From contig BDSL01000174.1 of the NCBI GenBank assembly GCA_003116995.1, positions 1 through 64,000 of the forward strand: a stretch of 64,000 nucleotides of DNA, in the 5' to 3' direction. The DNA comes from Yamagishiella unicocca (lineage: Eukaryota; Chlorophyta; Chlorophyceae; Chlamydomonadales; Volvocaceae). The notes below the pieces were generated by a model that worked only from the letters and a program-made list of their open reading frames with translations, was not told the DNA's origin and made no database searches. A program made the position numbers and the translations under genes. Within the stretch, counting starts at the first letter, position 1, and every line of letters starts with the position of its first letter. Shown here in pieces: positions 24,472 to 36,600 of this stretch.

Positions 24472-24717
24472 CCAGAATACCGTATCGGAAAAAGCTATCT
24501 TGCCCACCACACAGACCACCCCACAAGACCCTAGATTCGCATACACGTGCCGCCCACCCTGGGCAATGAACCCCGCAAGCGTGCCTGCTACCCACTACCA
24601 TCCGCCCCCTGCCTGTCTCTAGCCGTCAGTCTAACATTATACAGCTGGTCATAGTAATAAGCCATTAAACTGCCCTCGCAGCCTGCCTTCACCTCCGCCG
24701 TGACCTGGACCCGGCGC

Positions 24718-25597
24718 TTAGTGGTGGGCCGCCTCGGTCGCGCCCTCCTCAGGCGGCCAGACCTTGGCAACGCGGGGGTTTCCCTCGAACAGGCAATCCT
24801 CACCCCACGGCATGCCGGGAACGCGGCGAATCCGCATCCACGGGTACCTGCAGGCAGGGAAGGGAGACTTCAGGGCAACATACTGCGACTTTCTGCTCCG
24901 CAGCCGCCAGGCTTTTAGGGCCATGTTACCTCCCGGATATGGCGGTCATCAAACTCTACTGAAGCGACGTGTCTGGTCGCTAACTAAGTGCACGCAAGGG
25001 GCTGCACGTCTCGAAAAAAGGATGTGACGCAGTTCGGCCTATCTTTGGATACAACAGCTGCGTACGTAATTGCAAGGAATGCACAACTGTAAATGCTCCG
25101 ATCGCAACATCCGGCACACTGGCTGTCCTCTCGGACCCAGCTGCCGGTACACATACTCCATCGCTCAGCCCTCGTGCTTACGGGGGAATAACGACGTGGT
25201 GCTCCTCTTCCAGGCCAACGAAGAAGTCGTAGAACATGAAGCCAGCGCCAACAGGCCCTGTGTGGAGAGGGGCAGCGATGACAATCACGTTTGCTGAACC
25301 GGAACTGCAGGCAGCGTCACTGAACCGCCAGCGGACAGGGTTGCCATACACTTTAGCGTCTAGCAGGAATGTAAGAAAGGCTATGCCGAAATGCAGAGCT
25401 GCCGGAGCTGCACCAAGCTCACCCAGCAGCATGAAGCCAACCATCTCCTTGCTAACGTTCTTCTTGACCTGCTCAGAGCTCAGCTGAGGCTTGGGGAACA
25501 TCGGCGCCCAGTACTTATCAGCGTTCATAGACGAATCGGTTCCCATGCGGCGCAAGCCAGGCATGAGCTTGGTGGCGGACCGGCGGAGGGCCTGCAT
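24718..25597 (-). CDS. COX6A: cytochrome c oxidase subunit VIa, mitochondrial
   Basis: Three exons join in frame (381 nt, 126 aa): 25597-25423, 25257-25182, 24847-24718. Introns begin GTGAGC and GTAAGC and end CACACAG and CTGCAG. The product begins MQALRRSATKLMPGLRRMG, a basic, Arg-rich mitochondrial presequence. A single membrane helix follows (about MVGFMLLGPVGAGFMFYDFF). The C-terminal signature is EEEHH, then YPWMRIRRVPGMPWGEDCLF with FEGNPRV, matching the family pattern P-Y-x-x-x-I-R-x-x-x-x-x-W-G-x-x-x-L-F-x-N-P. The protein is a small nuclear-encoded subunit of respiratory complex IV in the inner membrane (yeast Cox13). An upstream in-frame ATG at 25612 would add five residues. A longer unspliced frame through the first intron is less likely because it destroys the family signature. 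Confidence 0.88.
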
Positions 25598-27276
25598 TTT
25601 TATGAAGAGCACGTGTATGTGTCCTACTATGGGAACAAATCGCTAGTGTCGCAGCGGGGTTCTTAAGTGTGCACATGGACCACCTCCGCGATTGCATTCC
25701 ATTACAATGACCGCACATTTTCAGCTAAAAACATATTGACATAACAATCCACTACCTTCATATACACAACTAGCATGTAGTTGCGCTGCTTAACCGGCAA
25801 CGCTGCTGGGTGCACTTTGCTAGGGTTAGTCGTGGTTTGCCAGCGGACTCTGTGCTCAGCGACTTGATCTCAATATCAAGGCACCATGGATAGCCATGCG
25901 ATTCCATACCAACGGCTTTCTATTTACCAAACAAAAGCGCGGCTTTATATCGTGGGCTACTGCAAAATCCGGGCAACCGCTGCCCTATTGAAGGTAGGGC
26001 GCAGGGCATCGTCAGGCTCTTGGAGTCTACAACGTTATATGGTCCAAAATTGCTAGGCGCATGCGATCGGGCGGGGCACGGCTCAGGGCGGGGCGGGTTG
26101 GGCGGTGGCAGGTACCCCGTCTGCGGCGTATGGCGGCACGAACTGAAAAGCAAAGCCGTTATTAGGAAACGTGGCAGCTGCGGCATGTGGGGGCGGGGGC
26201 CGCAGAGATCAAAACCGGTGAACACAACGCATTCTGGGGGAGGGGCAGCGCGTGTAGCTCCCGGCACGAAATATCCACAAGTCGGGCTTGCACAACCACT
26301 TCCTATGCTGGGTCGTTTAGTTCGTCGATCGGCCGTTAGCCCTCCCTTGACTGGGTTTGGGCTCCTGCCCTGCTCGGTGGGTTGCCTATGGACTCCTTTC
26401 GTACGGCACGAACTACTGTCGTACGAGGATCACCTCTTGAGGCCCACCTCTTGACCCCCCCCCCCGGAGGGGCTGGGCGGTCAGCGTGACAGCGCTCCCG
26501 CCTGCACTGGATCCCGGATTCTCCCCGCGAGATCGAGAGGATACGCCCTTTGGATCCTGGATTCCTGGAGAGCCCGAGGGACGGCCCGAAATCCAAATGC
26601 TGCACGGGAGCTGTCGTATACGTGGATGGGTCGTGTGGCAGCATAGCTGTGTATGTGTGGGTGGGCTGGTGGGCGGTGGGGGGGTGGCGTGAAAACCGGT
26701 GACACGAAAACGACAAAATAGTGGGCGCAGGGGGGGTTCGAGGGAAACCCGTGGGCGCAGGGGGGGGGCGCCACTGCGCGTTTCATGCGGCGGCGTCAAC
26801 TCCTCAAGGGCACGTCGTAGCTCTTCGCCGCACTCGGTCCGCCTGTTGTTTGCCAAGCCCGACCATCAGAAGACCCAGATCTCCCGAGCGACCTTAGCCC
26901 GATGACGTGGTTTCCACGCATGCGGCCGAGCAGCCCTGCCGCGACCGCCCCCGCGGCGGCCCCCCGCCCCCCCCCCCCTGGGGCATGCCGAGATCGGCTG
27001 ACCACCCCACCCGCCACCCGCCACCCGCTCATGACCGGACTTGGTACGACAAGTCCTAGCTGCGTGACGTGTGCATGAGTCACACCGCGCCCCGGGGGTC
27101 GGGGGGTCCTGCTGAACCACCCAGGGATGGGGGGCGCACAGGAGAGGGCACGGCGTACGGCAGCGGCACTGTGCGGGGTACGACACCACAGCCCAGCCCA
27201 TCAGGGTACGGCATTTGCGCAGCCGTGTCAGGACCCCACCTGCCCTGCCCTGCCCTGCCCTGCCCTGCCGGCTCAG
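25598..27276. other. divergent intergenic region; phosphatase 5' exon not found
   Basis: Separates COX6A (minus) from the SAC phosphatase (plus), so both promoters and the missing first exon(s) of the phosphatase should be here. A family-A-like sense copy (26690-26715, AAAACCGGTGACACG) and a family-B-like copy (26728-26760) suggest an intron lies around 26.7-27.2 kb. No TATA box or clear coding exon was identified. Confidence 0.45.
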
Positions 27277-30200
27277 ATCAGCAAGCAGGAGCCGACGCAG
27301 CTGGATGTGGCCGAGGTGGTGGGCAACTACAGCCTGGATGAGATCCGGGGCATGCTGTCGCAGATACACATGGCCAACGCGCACCTGGGCGGCCTGCAGC
27401 TCGTCACGCACGTGAGTCCGGTAGTCGGTTAGCCGGTTGTGACCGGTATTTGGGTGCATGTGGCCCCGCGCGGCAGTGGGGCTGCTGCTGCGGGGCTGGC
27501 GGGCTCATCGGCAGACAGAAGGATGACGTGGCGGCGAGAGGGGACACGTGGTGAGGGGGCCGGGCGGGGGGATCAGTCCAGGGAGGCTGGAGGGCTGGAG
27601 GTTGCAGTGGCTGCCTCGTGGCTGCACGGAGACGGTGCGCCTGGCGACACCCTTACACCTTCCCCCTTCCCCACGGAGCGCCCGGTCGTGAATTGGGGGA
27701 CCCCCGCCCTGTCACCTTGTCAGCTCCTTGCCCCAACTCTGGGGGAGGTGTTTAGAACACACCTCCCCCGCCCCCCACCCCACCCTCCCACTCACTCACC
27801 ATCCTCCCCCCCCACCCCCCGCCAGTGCTGCGGTATCATCGGCTGCTTCCGCTTCACCGAGACGTACTACCTGCTGCTCGTCACGCGCAAGGCCCACGTG
27901 GGCAACCTGTGCGGGGGCCACAAGGTGTACACGGTGGCGGCCACGGCGCTGGTGCCGCTGCACCCGGGATACCACGCGGCGGCGGGGCAGCCCAGTGGCG
28001 CGGCGGAGAAGAGGTGGGGGTTACAATAAAAGAAGAGGAGGGGGAGGCGAGAAGACCCGGTTGCCCGGGGAGGCGGGGCAGGGGCGGGGGGGAAGGAAAT
28101 TTGGGTTTTAGGGGGGTCTAATGACAGGGTTTAGGGTTTGTGGGGGGCTAGATTGAGGAATTGGAGCGTTGGGCTTATCGCGCTGGCCCGGTAATGGTGG
28201 GCCGGGGTGCCGGTGCGGCAAAGCGGCCAGTGGGGTGGGAGAGAGGAGGGTGGAGAGAATGGAGAAGGGGCGGCGGGGTGGAGGAAAAGTGTGTTTTGGT
28301 GGTGGTTGTGGTAGTGATGGTGGTGGCGGGTGGCGGGGAAGTGTGTTTTGGTGGTGGAAGTGGTGGTGGTGATGGTGGCGGTGGCGGTGGTGGTGGTGGT
28401 GGTGAGATGGTGGTGATGGTGGTGGTGGTGTTGATGGTTGTGATGGGTATCCGGACTCTCGCCCACCCCGCTCTCGCCCACCCCACACCCGCCCTGGCAG
28501 GTACGTCAAGCTGCTGATGGGCATGGACCTGACCAAGCACTTTTACTTCTCCTACACCTACAACCTGGCGCACACCGTGCAGCGGAACTGCAGGCTGGCG
28601 CAGCAGCTGGGAGCCCGGCAGCAGCAGCAGGTGAGCGCGGCGGGAGGGGGGCGAGCGAGGGCGGGGTGGTGTTTCGAGGAAGACCCGTGGATGCCAGGAA
28701 AACCCGTAGGGTGGGGGGCGAGAAGAACCGGTAACACGACATAGGTTACTGGGGGGAGGCCGTGCTGAATACCCGGGGGCTGATGGGTAGAGAGGAAACC
28801 TGTGAACCGATGCGGGATGAAAAGGAAAGGGTTTTAGGGTTTTAGTTCGGAAACCTGGGTTACGATTGTTGGAGAACCTGCACGCGGACAGCACGGGCAG
28901 GTGCTCTGGACCCGCCTACCTCGTGCCGCCCCCCTGCTCGCCCCACAATGACCCGCGGCGGCCGCAGGGCTGCTCCGATGGCGGCGCGCCCGCCTCGCCC
29001 TCCTCCCCCTGCTCGTCCTCCTCCTCCTCCGTGTACGACAGCATGTTCACTTGGAACGCCTACCTCACCCTGGCCCTGCGGCGCGCGCTGGGCGGCAACC
29101 CGCGCTGGACGGCGCCACTCATCCACGGCTTCTGGGAGCAGCGCCGGTTGTCCAGTGAGCAGGAGGGGGGCGGGTACAGAACCGGTTCGGGGGGAAGGGA
29201 GGGCGGGCGGGAGGTCGGGAGGTTACAGAAATGAACCGGTTACTCGACATGTGAAGCGTAGCTGATGCAAACATAGGGGGGGGAAGGGGCAGGATGGGGG
29301 ACGGGACCGGAGCTCCCCTCCCTACCGCACACGAGCCGTCATCTGCCGGACCTCCCCCCCTCCCCTGCGACCCCACGTGCCCCTTCCCTCTGGGGCATTG
29401 GTCCGGCACCCGCTCCGACCCGCCTGCCAGCCAATACACATCTCCCCTCCTCTCCCCCCGCCCAACCCCCCTCGCCTCACAGTCTACGGCAGGCCGCTGA
29501 CGCTGACGCTCATCGCCCGGCGCTCGCGGCACTTCGCGGGCACCCGCTACCGCAAGCGCGGAATCAACGACGGCGGCAAGGTGGCGAATGAGGTGGAGAC
29601 GGAGCAGGTGGGGTGCAAGGGTTTTAGGGTCTTAGGGTTTTAGGGTTTCTTTTAGGGTATTCTAATGCAAGGGGTTATGGGAGGGGTTGGGGGGAAGTGG
29701 GTGTTTACCCGAGGGGGTGGGGTCCCGTGGGGTGATTGGCTGGCGGGGCGGGGGCAAGGGTCAGCTGCACTGGGTTTGGGGCGTGGCGAGAAGGCCCGGT
29801 TACACGACATAGGAGTCGAAGGACGGAAACTAGGTGGGTTGGGGCGGATTTGGTTGGAATAAGGTTGGGCTCGAGGTGGGGGTTGGTGCTCGTGTAGTCG
29901 CTCTGGTCGCTGGTGCGGCTTCTGCGTGCCAAGTGATTTTCATTGGCCCCAACCGGCCCTCAACCCCCCCCCTTCCCCCGCAGGTGGTGGATGCGGGCAT
30001 CGACTACCGCACCCGCACTCCGCTGCTGTCCAGCGTGGTGCAGGTGCGAGTGCAGGAGGAGGAGGAGGAGGCGGGGAAGGGGAGGCGGGGAAGGGGAGGG
30101 AGGAGGAAGAGGAGGCGGGGAAGGGGAGGAGGGGAAGGGGAGGGAGAAGGATGAGGGGAAGGGGAAGGGGAGGGGATACCGGCACGGGCGCCAATGCGCT

Positions 30201-33200
30201 GAACAGATTTGCTTGCCTTGATGCGCGCCTGCAACCAAATGAGGGACCCCCTCACAAGTGAATGCCCCGCGCTCCCCGCTTCCCCATGCGGATTTCCTCT
30301 TTCTTTTCTGTACCCCCACCCCGCCAGGTCCGTGGGTCGGTGCCGCTGTTCTGGTCACAGCAGCTGACGGCGCTCAGCCCCAAGCCGGAGATCATCCTGC
30401 AGCAGTTTGACCCGCTGTACGAGGTACGGCGAGGGGTACGGGAGGGGCCAGTGGTACGGCCACGGCAGGAGGAGGCGGCAAATGGTTGGCGCCAAGGCAA
30501 AACCTTGGCTTCCCTCCTCCTCCTCTCCTCCTCCCGCCCCTCCTCCTCCTCGCCCTCCCCCCTCCAGCCCCCCTGCGCCCGACAAACCCAAAACCCTCCT
30601 CCCCCCTCCAGCCCCCCTTCCCCCCACAAACCCTGAACCCCCCTTCCCCCGCCACAACATCTCCCTCAGCCCTACGCCCGACCGCGACCCCTCTGGCCCC
30701 CCCGCTTCTCCCTTCCGGGTTGCCTCCCATACACCCGCCCCCGCTCTTCTCCCCCAGGTGGCCGCCAGTCAGTTTCTGCCCTCCTTTTCCCATGTCTTGT
30801 AACCGGGTCTTCTCGCCGCCTCCCCCAACCCCGCAGGTCACTGAGGCGCACTTCGAGGACCTGGAGGGCCGCTACGGCGCCCCCGCGGTGGTCCTCAACC
30901 TGCTCAAGAGCAAGGAGCGCCGCCCCCGGGAGGTGCTGCTGCGCCGGGAGCTCGCCACCGCAATCGCGCAACTCAACGCGCAGCGGGGCCGCGGCCGGCA
31001 GCACATCGTGTACATGTGAGCGCGCGCGTGGACGGTCTTCCTAACCACCGCCAACTGCATACGCTTCCCACGCCGTGTAACTGGGTATTTTTTGCACCCC
31101 CCTTGCCCCGTCCTATTTTGTACCCCCCCCCCCCCGGCCCCGCAGCCCCTGGGATTTCTCCAAGCACGCCAAGCAGAGCGGCTCCAACCTGCTGAGCGAG
31201 ATCGCCGCCATCACCCGCCTGGCGCTGGACATGACGGGGCTGTTCGTACACAACCCGGCGGCGCCGGCGGCGCAGCGGCCGGCGGCCGCACCGCTGCCGG
31301 CGGGGCCGGCTTCGCCGCTGCGCGGCGTCAGCGGCGGCGGCGGCGCCGCCGCCAGGTCCAGTCGTACTGGCGCGACGGGGCTGCGGCGCGCCGCCGGCGA
31401 CGGCGGGAGCACCATGCACCTGGCGGCCGCGGCGGAGGCCGCCGCCGCCGCCGTACGAGCGCGCAACGTCGCCGTCAACACCGCGTCGCTGACGGGACTC
31501 CGCAGCTTCGACGGCAGCGGCGCCGCCGCCGATGGCGGCGTTGGCAGCGGCGATTACACTTCCCTAATCACCAGCCGCGGCTCTGGCCGCGCGAATCTCC
31601 ACAGCCACTCCCACGCCTTTAGCCGCATCTCCAGCAGCGCCGGCGGCGCCGGCGGCGCACGTGGCGGCGCCGCCGGCGCCGCCGGCGGCGGCGGCGGCAG
31701 CCTGAACGCGGTGCAGTGGCAGTCCGGTGTGCTGCGGACCAACTGCATTGACTGTCTGGACCGAACCAACGTGGCCCAGTACGCCTTCGGCCTGGTGTCC
31801 TTCGGCCGGCAGCTGTACAAGCTGGGGCTGCACGACGTGCGGGACATCGACGCCGACAGCTCCGCCGCCTTCACGCTCATGGCGCTGTACGAGGCCATGG
31901 GCCACGTGCTGAGCCTGCAGTACGGCGGAAGCGAGGCGCACACCATCTTCTTCCAGCGCAAGAAGGGCGAGTGGGAGGCCGCCACGCAGTCCAAGGACAT
32001 CGTCACGTCAATTAAGTGAGGCGGCGGGGGCGGGGGAGGGGACGGCGACGGCGGGGGGGCGGCCGGCGGCGGCGGCGGGGAGATGAAGGGGAGACCGGGG
32101 GGCGGGAGAAGGGGGGAAGACTGACAATACACATACACAGCAGCTGCTTTTTGGCAAGTGGTAAGGAGCTGGGGGAGGGTTTGGGGAGGAGCGCGGAAAG
32201 AGCCACCACCACAACAACCACCGTAACAACCACCGCAACAACCACCGCAACAACAACCACAACGACCACGAACCCAGCGCCCGTGCCCGCTGCCGCGCCT
32301 TCCTCGCAGGCGCCTCTACTCCAACACCTACACCGACGCCGAGAAGCAGGACGCCATCAACCTCTTCCTGGGCAACTTCGTGCCCCAGCCCAACCAGCCG
32401 CACCTCTGGCAGCTGGACACGGACCAGTACCTGCACTCCGAAACCACCCTGCGGCCCTCCCCCCCTGGACCCCACTCGCCGGCGCGGCGGGGCGCCCGCA
32501 GCCCCTCCGTGGACGACCTGCCCTCCTCGCCGCCGCGGCCCATGTCTCGCTCGTCCAGTGACCGGGTCTTCATACCGGTGGCGGCGCAGCCGAGAGGCTC
32601 GTCGGAGTGGACGGCGGCGGCGGCGGCAGCCGCCGCCGCCGCCGCCGCCGGACCGGCGCCTGACGGCGACGCTGGCTCGCCAGCGGCGTTCGCAACCATA
32701 GCCGCCAGGTCGAGTTACGGCGGCGGCGGCGGCGGCGCCGCCGCCGCCGCCATGTTCCCTGGACTGCCGCCCGAGGCATCGCCGCTGCCGCTGGACCTGT
32801 CGTCGGACGACGACGACGACGCCAGGTCTCGGTCGTACCACGAGCCAGGCAGCTCCGACGCCGGCGGCGGCAGCGGCGGCCCCTCCTCATCCTCCGCCGC
32901 CGCCTCCGCGCACTCCTCCGCCGCCATTCCCTTCCATCGAGCTCCCTCCAGCGGCAGCTTCCTCTCCAGCCTCCTCCCGTCCCTGAGCCGCGGCAGCTCT
33001 GCCAGCGGCGGCGGCGGCGGCGGCGGCGCGGGGGGGTTCTTCGAGCGCGTCGTGACGTCGCTGCTGCAGCCTGGCGGCGCCGGCGCGGCGGCTCGCTCCG
33101 CCGCCGCGGGCGTCGGCGGCGACGACGTGCCCGGCGGCGCCGCTGGTAGGCCAGCGAGGATTCTGGTTTCTTTCGACCAGGCGCTGGCGCAGGCGCCGAA

Positions 33201-36200
33201 CCAGGTGCGGGGGATGTGGGGGGTGCGGGGAGGTGTGGGGGGGTGCGGGGAGGTGTGGGGGGTTTCGAGGAAGACCCGTGGATGCCCGAAAAACCCGTTT
33301 AGAACGGACGTTTTGAGATGCATGCTGGAGAACTGGGTTGGGGATACTGGGGTGCGGGAAGGTGTGGGGGGTTGCGGGGAGGTGCGGGAGGGGGAGGTCG
33401 CTAGGGGCGGCGTCGACGGCAGGTGAGAGGGAGGCGCGGTGGGGAGTGTGTTAGGCATGAGAGAGAGCGTGCGTGGAGGGGTGCAGGTGGGCCGAGTGAA
33501 AGTGGTTGGGCCGGCCGGGTGTGTCGAGCGAAGGGTGGGGGAAGGGGGATGGGTGGAGAACATTGGATAAGGGTGCAGGACAGAGCCAGGGGGGGAGAGG
33601 TCGGGAAAGCGGGTGCTGTTCGGAGGGCAGTTGGTTCGAGGATAGGGCCAGGAAGGGAGGGGGGCGGGAGAGGGCGCGCCAATGGGGAAATCAAACGCGA
33701 TGGGGACGCCGGCCGACCCACCGACCGGCCGACCCACCGACCCACCGACCCACCCACCCGCAGGTGTGGCCCATCCTGCTTCATGGTGAGGAGGACAAGC
33801 AGGGCCGGTGGGCCGCCGTACAGTCCGCCTTCTCGTTCTTTTGGACGAGCAACACGGGTTCCGGAGCCGGGGAGGGTTCCGGCAGGAGCAACTACCAGCT
33901 GGACGACGCGCCCAGGTGCGTATGGGAGGGGTGGGGGTTGCAAGGTCGCTCCCAACGCTTCATAAACTCACGGCCGCACGCTGCGGGCCATCCCTGCCCA
34001 CCACACCCGGGGTCCCCCACCCCCCGCGTCGTCTCGCCGTAGCCGCTTTAGCTTAGCCGCCAAAGGTCATATTACGACCTTCGGCTTTCGTATCCCCAAC
34101 CCAGTTCTCCAGCATGCATCTCAAAACGTCTGTTCTAAACGGTTTTTTCGGGCATCCACGGGTCTCCCTCGAAACCCCCCGCGTCACAAGCTTATGCACC
34201 AGCTACACTTCCCGTGTCGAGTAACCGGTTCTTTTCTGCATCCCCCCGTGGACTCCCCCCCCTCCCGTCAGGCCCCGGATGCGCCCGCCGCCCAGCACCC
34301 CTGTCACCGCCCGCTTCGCCTCCCCCGCCTCGCCCCTTGGGGGCCGCTCGCCCCCGCTCTCCACCCTGCCCTCCGGCCTCACATCGCTGCCCATGTCGCC
34401 CGAGCCCTCGCGGCACGGCGGCACCGCCAACAGCAGCGGCGGCGGCACCGCCGTCGTACCCCGTACGGTGACGGCGGGCACAGAGGGCGGCGTCAGCGTG
34501 CTCAGCGAAGCGTCGCCTCGAACCGTCGCGTCGGTGGCCGCCGCCATCGTCGCCGCCGCCGGCGCCGCCGCCGCCGCCGCCGGCGCGGAGGGCAGCCGTG
34601 TACGACACCTGGGTCAGGTTTTGGAGGTCATGGTGGACGTGGATCACACGGACGAGCATCACGGTCATGATACGACATGCCGTACCGTTGCGGACACCAT
34701 CCCGGCGCTCGGCGGCAATATGGCCGACAGCGTCGGCGGCGCCACTGACGCCGCTGGCGGGGCCGGGGGCGGCGGCGCCGGCGGCGGCGACGACGACGAC
34801 GACGGGGCGTACTACTACTCCGCCGCCGACGCGGAGGCGGCGGCGGCGGGGCAGGTGGACGGCGCAGGCGGCGGTGTACGGCAGGGTGTACGGACGGTCG
34901 CGCAGATGCTGGGGAGCGCGCTGCTGAGTCCAACCGCCACGGGCGGCGGTGGAAAGCCGGTACGAAGCAAGGGTCATGGCCTGGCTGCTTGAGACAGGGG
35001 GACTTGGAGGAGGGGCCTGGGGGCTGGCTGCGAGGCCGCTCAAGAGGGCGGCAAGGGGTGGCTGGAGTGGGGAGGCGTGGAGAAGCAAGATTGGCTGGCA
35101 GGATCACCAAGCACTTCCCAGCGGCTTTGAACCTGAAACCACGACAAAGCCTACAACCCTGTAACCCTGTAACCACGACAAACCCTAAAACCCTAGAACC
35201 CTAAACCCCTGCTGAAGCCCTAGAACCCTAGAACCCTAACAACACCCCCCCCACCGCAGGCCCCGGGCGCCCCCTCCGCCATCCCCGTGCTCAACGACTT
35301 CATCGAGGTGGCGGGGCCGGGGGGCCTGGGCTCCGACTGGAGGTCGCTGGCGGACGAGTACACACTGGACCCGGCGCTCAGGCGCAGAGCGGCGGCGGAG
35401 GCGGCGGCGCGGGCCCGCGAGGAGGCACGGCAGCGGTGGGGGCAAAGGGAGGGGACAGGAGGGGCGGGCGGGGAGAGGTTGAGGGGGCTTGGTGGCAGGG
35501 TTGCCAAGTACGGCAGCAGCGGAGGGGCTCTGCCGGCTGAGTCCCCACACTACGGTAGCTGGCGACCTCTAGACCCCACGTGTCCGAAACGTCCTCTCTC
35601 TCTCTCTCTCTTTCACTGTCACTCTCTTTCTCTGTCGCTCTCTTTCTCTCACACACTCTCTCTGCCACTCTCTATAGCACGATACGACACCATGTCACTC
35701 TCCGGCGCCTCACCAGCGCATCGATTTCGCGTACCTGCACCCTCGCGTGACCCGCACTCGTGTCGCCCGCGCCCCGCCCCTCAGGAAGCTGCTGACCGCC
35801 GGGCTTGAGGTGAGCGACATGCTGGCCCTAGGGCTGGAGGACCTGGGCCTCAACTGGGAGCTGCAGCCCTGGTGGTCGCTGGAGCCCAGACCCAGGTACA
35901 TCCCCCGACCCTACGAGCCGCACCCCAGCCGCCTACGTGCCGCGGGGGCCGCGCAGCGGCGGGAGCAGGAGCAGCGGCGGGAGCGGCAACAGCAGCGTGA
36001 ACGGGAGGGGAGCGAGCGGGAGCGGCGGGAGAGGGAGCTGTGGGAGCGGGAGGGGAGGAGACGGGCGCGGGAGGAGGAGCAAGAGGAGGAGGAGGGGGAG
36101 GGCGGTGTGCGGTGGGATGGGCGGAAGGAAGACGAGCAGGAGCTGGCGTCCGTAACCCAGGGCGGGGAGGAGGCGGGAGGGGGAGGGGGAACGGAGGAGC

Positions 36201-36457
36201 ACGTGGCGGCGGCGGCGCCGCCGCCGCCGCTGGACGCGTCGTACATGCCGTACGTCGAGCCGCCGCTGCGCGCTCTGCATGAGAAGCAGCAAGTGGAGCA
36301 CATGGCCTTTTTGCACTTCGAGGTGGCGCAGCTGCACGCGAGGGCAAAGTTCGGCGACTTCCTCAACTCCATCTCCGTGCCGTACGGGTTGTACGGCGAG
36401 GAGCGCCACCGAGACCTGGCCACGTACGGGGCGCACTGCTACATCGAGCGGCTGTGA
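27277..36457 (+). CDS. SAC-domain phosphoinositide phosphatase (FIG4/plant SAC1-5 type)
   Basis: Fourteen exons join in frame to TGA (4554 nt, 1517 aa; N-terminus missing): 27277-27411, 27826-28013, 28501-28630, 28968-29154, 29483-29607, 29984-30043, 30328-30423, 30837-31015, 31146-32015, 32310-33204, 33764-33915, 34272-34959, 35260-35435, 35785-36457. Recognisable parts in order: [68 protein letters not shown] and [12 protein letters not shown]. The catalytic CX5R motif is [12 protein letters not shown] (about residue 565). The family dephosphorylates phosphoinositides on endomembranes; FIG4-like members act on PI(3,5)P2. About 150 Ala/Gly-rich residues sit between WDFSKH and the catalytic motif, and the region after about residue 700 is largely low complexity. 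The C-terminus has an Arg/Glu coiled coil and ends [13 protein letters not shown] to CYIERL. Confidence 0.9.
28672..28745 (+). repeat. intronic repeat families B then A, sense, near donor
   Basis: TTTCGAGGAAGACCCGTGG (B), followed by CGAGAAGAACCGGTAACACG and ACATAGG (A). It starts 42 nt after the donor at 28630. Confidence 0.75.
28829..28846 (+). repeat. telomere-like repeat (TTTTAGGG)
   Basis: GGGTTTTAGGGTTTTAG, within an intron of the phosphatase gene, in the G-rich sense orientation. Confidence 0.6.
29620..29658 (+). repeat. interstitial telomere-like TTTTAGGG array
   Basis: Four to five TTTTAGGG/TCTTAGGG/TTTAGGG units begin 13 nt after the donor at 29607 of the phosphatase gene. TTTTAGGG is the Chlamydomonas-type telomere unit. 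Confidence 0.75.
29786..29813 (+). repeat. intronic repeat family A, sense copy
   Basis: GCGAGAAGGCCCGGTTACAC then GACATAGG, in the intron 29608-29983 of the plus-strand phosphatase gene. Confidence 0.75.
30791..30820 (-). repeat. intronic repeat family A, antisense copy near acceptor
   Basis: The plus strand reads ATGTCTTGTAACCGGGTC then TTCTCGCC. It lies 16 nt upstream of the acceptor of the exon at 30837. Confidence 0.75.
33257..33347 (+). repeat. family B element, inverted-repeat arm 1
   Basis: A 91-bp element running from GGGTTTCGAGGAAGACCCG to GAACTGGGTTGGGGATAC, 53 nt after the donor at 33204. It matches the reverse complement of 34090-34180 with three differences by eye. Confidence 0.9.
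34090..34180 (-). repeat. family B element, inverted-repeat arm 2
   Basis: The reverse complement of 33257-33347 (about 88 of 91 identical). It lies in the next intron, about 90 nt before the acceptor at 34271. The two arms bracket the single exon 33764-33915. Confidence 0.9.
34194..34238 (-). repeat. intronic repeat family A, antisense copy near acceptor
   Basis: The plus strand reads ATGCACCAGCTACACTTCCC then GTGTCGAGTAACCGGTTC. It ends about 33 nt before the acceptor at 34271. It shares the GTGTAGCTGGTGCAT tail with the copy at 61296-61350. Confidence 0.75.
35180..35240 (-). repeat. interstitial telomere-like CCCTAAAA array
   Basis: CCCTAAAA/CCCTAGAA units before the acceptor of the exon at 35260, in C-rich orientation. 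This is the opposite orientation to the donor-side array at 29620. Confidence 0.7.
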
Positions 36458-36600
36458 GGGGGCAGGGAGGGGGCAGGGAGGGGGTTGCAAGGGGGCAGGG
36501 AGGGGGCAGGGAGGGGGTTGCTAGGGGGCAGGGAGGGCGGTGCAAGGGGGCAGGGAGGGGGCGGGGGGGGGGGTTGCAAGGGGGCTGTGAGGGGGCAGGG
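36455..36600. repeat. G-rich imperfect tandem repeat
   Basis: Repeated GGGGGCAGGGAGGGGG and GTTGCAA units, starting at the stop codon of the phosphatase gene, so inside its 3' UTR. Confidence 0.7.

Noticed and set aside
25178..25612. Single unspliced 144-codon gene at the COX6A locus
   Set aside because: A GTGAGC...CACACAG intron and a GTAAGC donor lie inside it. Splicing restores the COX6A signature, while the unspliced frame does not.
31231..32019. Separate short phosphatase gene starting at an internal ATG
   Set aside because: The exon joins in frame with upstream SAC-domain exons and downstream sequence through standard splice sites.
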